A stretch of DNA of 64,000 nucleotides. It comes from Gammaproteobacteria bacterium. GTDB taxonomy: Bacteria; Pseudomonadota; Gammaproteobacteria; Burkholderiales; Rhodocyclaceae. The notes beneath the pieces were generated by a model. The model saw only the letters and a program-made list of their open reading frames with translations. It was not told the origin of the DNA and did no database searches. The translations under genes and the position numbers were made by a program. Shown one piece after another: positions 61,125 to 64,000 of the stretch (positions are counted from its first letter, which is position 1; every line of letters begins with the position of its first letter). The stretch lies in assembly GCA_029289265.1 (NCBI GenBank), contig JARFTX010000001.1:147849-211848 (forward strand). The letters are read 5' to 3'.

Positions 61125-62819
61125 TCAAGTGCGGCGCCCCGGCGCCGGACCGCGTCGCCCGCCGCCCTCGGCCACGTAGCGCCTGACCCGCGGCGGCTCG
61201 GTGCCGACGTGGAACGCGAGGCGGCGCTCGCGCAGGCCGACGTCGGCGGCGGTGAAGCGCTCGAGCCGGCGCTGGTGCTCGATCCAGTTCTCGTCGAGGA
61301 AGTACTCGATGTAGCGGCCGGGTTGCGCCGCGTCGCGGAACAGCCCCCAAGACAGCGCCCCCTGGCGCAGCCGTGCCTGGCGCGTCTCCTGCATCACGGC
61401 GGTGAAATCGTCGGCGCGCTCGGGGTCGACCAGATACTCGACGGTGACCATGACCGGGCCTTCATCGGGGCGGATCTCGATCGCCGGAGGCGGCGCGCTG
61501 CTCTTCACCTGGGCCGGGCTGAGGTCGATGTCGTGCGTGCCGCCCACGCTCAGGCGCCAGGTCGCGACGAGGCCGAGCGGGCCGAACACAGCGGCGGCAA
61601 CGATCGCCGTCTCGACCGCAAACTGCTGCGCGACCGCGCCCCACAGCGCGGCGCCCGCGGCGCTGCCGCCCATCAAGGCCATCTGGTAGATCGACATGCC
61701 GCGCGCGCGCACCCAGTTGGGCAGGGCCATCTGGGCGGCGACGGTGAGCGAGTTCGCGACCGTGATCCAGGCCATGCCGGCAACCGCCATCGCCGCGACG
61801 GCGAGCCACAGGGTGGGTGCGGCGATCACCGCGAGCGAGGCCAGGGCATGCACGCACACGCCCGAGCGCACGAAGGCGTCGCGGCCGATGCGGCCCCGCA
61901 GGCGCGGCAGCACCAGCGCCGCGGCCACCGCGCCGCCGCCCATCGCCGCGAGCAGTGCCGTGAAGGCCGTCGGCCCGCCGCCGTGGATGTGCAGCGCGAC
62001 CAGCGGCAGCAGCGCGGTCAGCGCGCTCGATTGCAGGAAGAACAGCCCGATGCGCACCAGCACCGAGCGCATCCGGGGCGACTGGACGACGTGTTGCAGG
62101 CCCACCCGCATCGCGCCGAAGAAGCGCTCGCCCGGCAGCACGCTGGTCTTGGGCAGCGAGCGCCAGCGCGTGATCAGGAAGAAGGCGATCACCGCGAGCA
62201 CTGCGTTGAGCAGGAACACGTAGTGGCTGCCGGCCGCGGCGAGCAGTGCGCCGGCGACGATCGGCCCGATCACGCGCGACATGTTCATCGCGATGCCGTT
62301 CAGCGCGAGCGCCGCGGGCAACTGCTCGCGCGGCACGACGTCCGGGACGATCGCTGCGAAGACCGGCCAGCGCATCGCCATGCCGATGCCGTTGGCAAAA
62401 GTGAGCGCGAGCAGCAGCGGCGCCGTGAGCCCGCCGACCAGCGCGAGCACGCCCAGCACGGTGGCGACGGCTGCGACGTAGAGCTGGGTGAAGGCGAAGA
62501 AGCGCCGCCGGTCGACGATGTCGGCGAGCGCGCCGCTCGGCAGGCCGAGCACGAACACCGGCAGGGTCGAGGCCGCCTGTACCAGCGCGACCATCATCGC
62601 GTTGTCGGTGAGCGTGGTCATCAGCCAGGCCGCCGCGACCTCGTTCATCCACATCGTCAGGTTGGCGGCAAGCCACGCCAGCCACAGCATGCGGAACACC
62701 GGTCCGGAGAGCGGGGCAAGCGCAGACGGGGGTGGGGTCGAGTCGGCACCGTCCACCCAAGCGGGACGACTCTGGCTATGCTCTAGCCCGTCCGACTTAT
62801 CAAACCCCTTTTTCTTCAT
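61125..62819 (-). CDS. MFS exporter fused to a C-terminal ABM-like domain
   Basis: 564 residues: about 12 membrane helices of the MFS_3 (EntS-like) group (WLAANLTMWMNEVAAAWLM, LALNGIAMNMSRVIGPIVAGAL), then a soluble domain of about 95 residues (MVTVEYLVDPERADDFTAVM, LFRDAAQPGRYIEYFLDENW) of the antibiotic-biosynthesis-monooxygenase/dimeric ferredoxin-like fold. Exporters with this added domain are found in several proteobacteria; the domain may bind the exported compound. It starts seven bases from the divergent GAPDH-like gene, so they may share a promoter region. Confidence 0.86.
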   Translation of the reverse strand: MKKKGFDKSDGLEHSQSRPAWVDGADSTPPPSALAPLSGPVFRMLWLAWLAANLTMWMNEVAAAWLMTTLTDNAMMVALVQAASTLPVFVLGLPSGALADIVDRRRFFAFTQLYVAAVATVLGVLALVGGLTAPLLLALTFANGIGMAMRWPVFAAIVPDVVPREQLPAALALNGIAMNMSRVIGPIVAGALLAAAGSHYVFLLNAVLAVIAFFLITRWRSLPKTSVLPGERFFGAMRVGLQHVVQSPRMRSVLVRIGLFFLQSSALTALLPLVALHIHGGGPTAFTALLAAMGGGAVAAALVLPRLRGRIGRDAFVRSGVCVHALASLAVIAAPTLWLAVAAMAVAGMAWITVANSLTVAAQMALPNWVRARGMSIYQMALMGGSAAGAALWGAVAQQFAVETAIVAAAVFGPLGLVATWRLSVGGTHDIDLSPAQVKSSAPPPAIEIRPDEGPVMVTVEYLVDPERADDFTAVMQETRQARLRQGALSWGLFRDAAQPGRYIEYFLDENWIEHQRRLERFTAADVGLRERRLAFHVGTEPPRVRRYVAEGGGRRGPAPGRRT

Positions 62820-62826
62820 TTATTCC

Positions 62827-63855
62827 ATGAGCTTTCGCATTGCCATCAATGGCTACGGGCGCATCGGGCGCTGCTTCCTCCGTGCGCTGCATGAATCGCC
62901 TCTGCGCGAGACGCTGTCCATCGTCGCGATCAACGAGCCGGCCAACCTGGAAAGTATGGCCTATCTCACGCGCTTCGACTCCACGCACGGCAGTTTTCCG
63001 GGATCGGTCGCGGTGCGCGACGGGCACCTGGATGTGGCGGGCACGAGCATCGCAGTCTCGCATGCCACGGTGCCCGACGGCGTGGAGTGGCGGGCGCTGG
63101 ACATCGATCTGCTGGTCGAGGCCTCCGGCTGCTACCGCCGTCGCGACGAGTTCGAGACCTTCATCGCTGCCGGTTGCCCGCGCGTGCTGGTTTCGCATCC
63201 CGCCCACAGCGCCACCGACGTCGATCGCACGGTCGTCTTCGGCGTCAATGACGAGACCTTGCAGGGCGACGAGCGCATCGTCTCGGCCGCCTCCTGCACC
63301 ACCAACGCGGTCGTTCCGGTCCTCGCGATCCTCGACGCGACGTTCGGCATCGAGCACGCACTGACGACGACGCTGCATTCGGTGATGAACGACCAGCCGC
63401 TCATCGACGGCTACCATCACACCGATCTGCGCATGACGCGCTCGGCGATGCAGTCGATGATCCCCGTCGACACCGGTCTCGCCAAGGGCATCGCGCGCCT
63501 GCTGCCGGCGCTCGAAGGGCGCATCGCGGCCAAGGCGATCCGTGTCCCCGTGGTGAACGTGTCGGCGATCGACGTGGTCTTGACGCTCGGGCGCGGCACG
63601 ACCGCCGAAGAGATCAACGAGCTCCTGCGCCGCCGCGCCGCCGAAGACCCCCACGCGATCCTCGCCTACTCGGAGGGACCGCACGCCTCGATCGACTTCA
63701 ACCACAGCGCCCACTCGGCGATCGTCGACGGCAGCCAGACGCGCATGAGCGGCGACCGGCTCGCCAACCTCGTGCTGTGGTTCGACAACGAGTGGGCGTT
63801 CGCGCGCCGCATGGTCGACGTCGCCGCCCTCTGGGCGCACCGCCTGGGACGCTAG
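62827..63855 (+). CDS. epd: Erythrose-4-phosphate dehydrogenase-like (GAPDH family)
   Basis: 342 residues: Rossmann start AINGYGRIGR, catalytic Cys157 in AASCTTNAVVP, and features of Epd rather than glycolytic GAPDH: INEPAN with Glu, HSVMNDQPLIDGYHHTDLRMTR and MIPVDTGLAKGIARLLP. Epd oxidises erythrose-4-phosphate to 4-phosphoerythronate, the first step to pyridoxal phosphate; Gap activity cannot be excluded. Start ATG 62827 has no clear ribosome site and is seven bases from the divergent MFS start. The last 145 bases of the window hold only a weak TATACT near 63973. Confidence 0.82.
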   Translation: MSFRIAINGYGRIGRCFLRALHESPLRETLSIVAINEPANLESMAYLTRFDSTHGSFPGSVAVRDGHLDVAGTSIAVSHATVPDGVEWRALDIDLLVEASGCYRRRDEFETFIAAGCPRVLVSHPAHSATDVDRTVVFGVNDETLQGDERIVSAASCTTNAVVPVLAILDATFGIEHALTTTLHSVMNDQPLIDGYHHTDLRMTRSAMQSMIPVDTGLAKGIARLLPALEGRIAAKAIRVPVVNVSAIDVVLTLGRGTTAEEINELLRRRAAEDPHAILAYSEGPHASIDFNHSAHSAIVDGSQTRMSGDRLANLVLWFDNEWAFARRMVDVAALWAHRLGR

Positions 63856-64000
63856 GCGGCGTAGGGACCACGGGATCGGGATTCCCCGTATGCCGAACCC
63901 GGAGCGCCAGCGGCGGCGCAACGGACCGGCCGCGGTGGGCGGCGTCCTGGTCCGCCATCGATCCGGAGGGACCTATACTTACGGGACCCGGACGGTTACC

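Noticed and set aside
63900-64000. Start of a further gene running off the end
   Set aside because: Only about 33 codons, no ribosome site and no recognisable sequence.

Overview
The window is very GC-rich and densely packed, with short or overlapping intergenic junctions and G/C-biased third positions. The gene content (an E. coli-type quinol:fumarate reductase, a TRAP transporter, erythrose-4-phosphate dehydrogenase, DUF502 and DUF1178 proteins, a BatABC/BatD pair) suggests a respiratory betaproteobacterium, possibly a Rhodocyclales relative such as Thauera or Azoarcus. That placement is inference; there is no rRNA here to test it.

Region 1 (1-3692) is the end of a Bat (aerotolerance-type) locus, with BatA-, BatB- and BatC-like domains read as one protein, followed by BatD. 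Region 2 (3747-32169) is the remarkable part: an island of about 28 kb built around multiheme c-type cytochromes, carrying 31 CXXCH heme motifs in eleven proteins. Its core is a pair of tetraheme proteins (6066 and 8333) resembling the OmcE type of extracellular filament cytochrome. Around them lie three NHL-propeller lipoproteins, a PpiC-type prolyl isomerase, a large outer-membrane beta-barrel, five triheme c7-type proteins (one fused to a c5-like domain), and diheme, triheme and monoheme class-I-like cytochromes. The island also carries its own heme-handling genes (ResB and CcsA of System II, plus CcmC- and CcmD-like proteins), a stand-alone heme-copper-oxidase-like membrane protein, TPR, Sel1 and helical periplasmic proteins, two stand-alone sensor-type beta-propellers, a sigma54-dependent NtrC-family response regulator and a membrane GGDEF-EAL protein with a periplasmic CXXCH. 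Four sigma54 (-24/-12) promoter candidates and a recurring TTCCC-N6-GGGAA inverted repeat fit control by the encoded regulator. The simplest reading is a self-contained, regulated extracellular electron transfer system that may assemble a cytochrome filament, in a lineage where such systems are little described.

Region 3 (32194-37530) is housekeeping on the minus strand: DUF1178, tRNA-Leu(UAA), a DeaD-type RNA helicase, an MFS carrier, DUF502 and an exported glutathione peroxidase. Region 4 (37985-41270) is a DctPQM-type TRAP transporter. Region 5 (41358-46505, minus) holds a membrane-anchored thioredoxin-fold protein, exported MsrB and MsrA, a large EF-hand membrane protein, a histidine phosphatase and an acetyltransferase.

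Region 6 (46723-57640, plus) holds a BNR-repeat protein with a MoaD/ThiS-like partner, then a CoA-ester set (two crotonases, an ADP-forming acyl-CoA synthetase, a thiamine-diphosphate enzyme and an AMP-forming acyl-CoA ligase) interrupted by a MASE1-GGDEF protein. Region 7 (57663-60971, minus) is frdABCD with a possible FNR-type box upstream. The window ends with an MFS exporter fused to an ABM-like domain and a divergent epd-like gene. No insertion sequence, integrase, phage gene or CRISPR array was seen.
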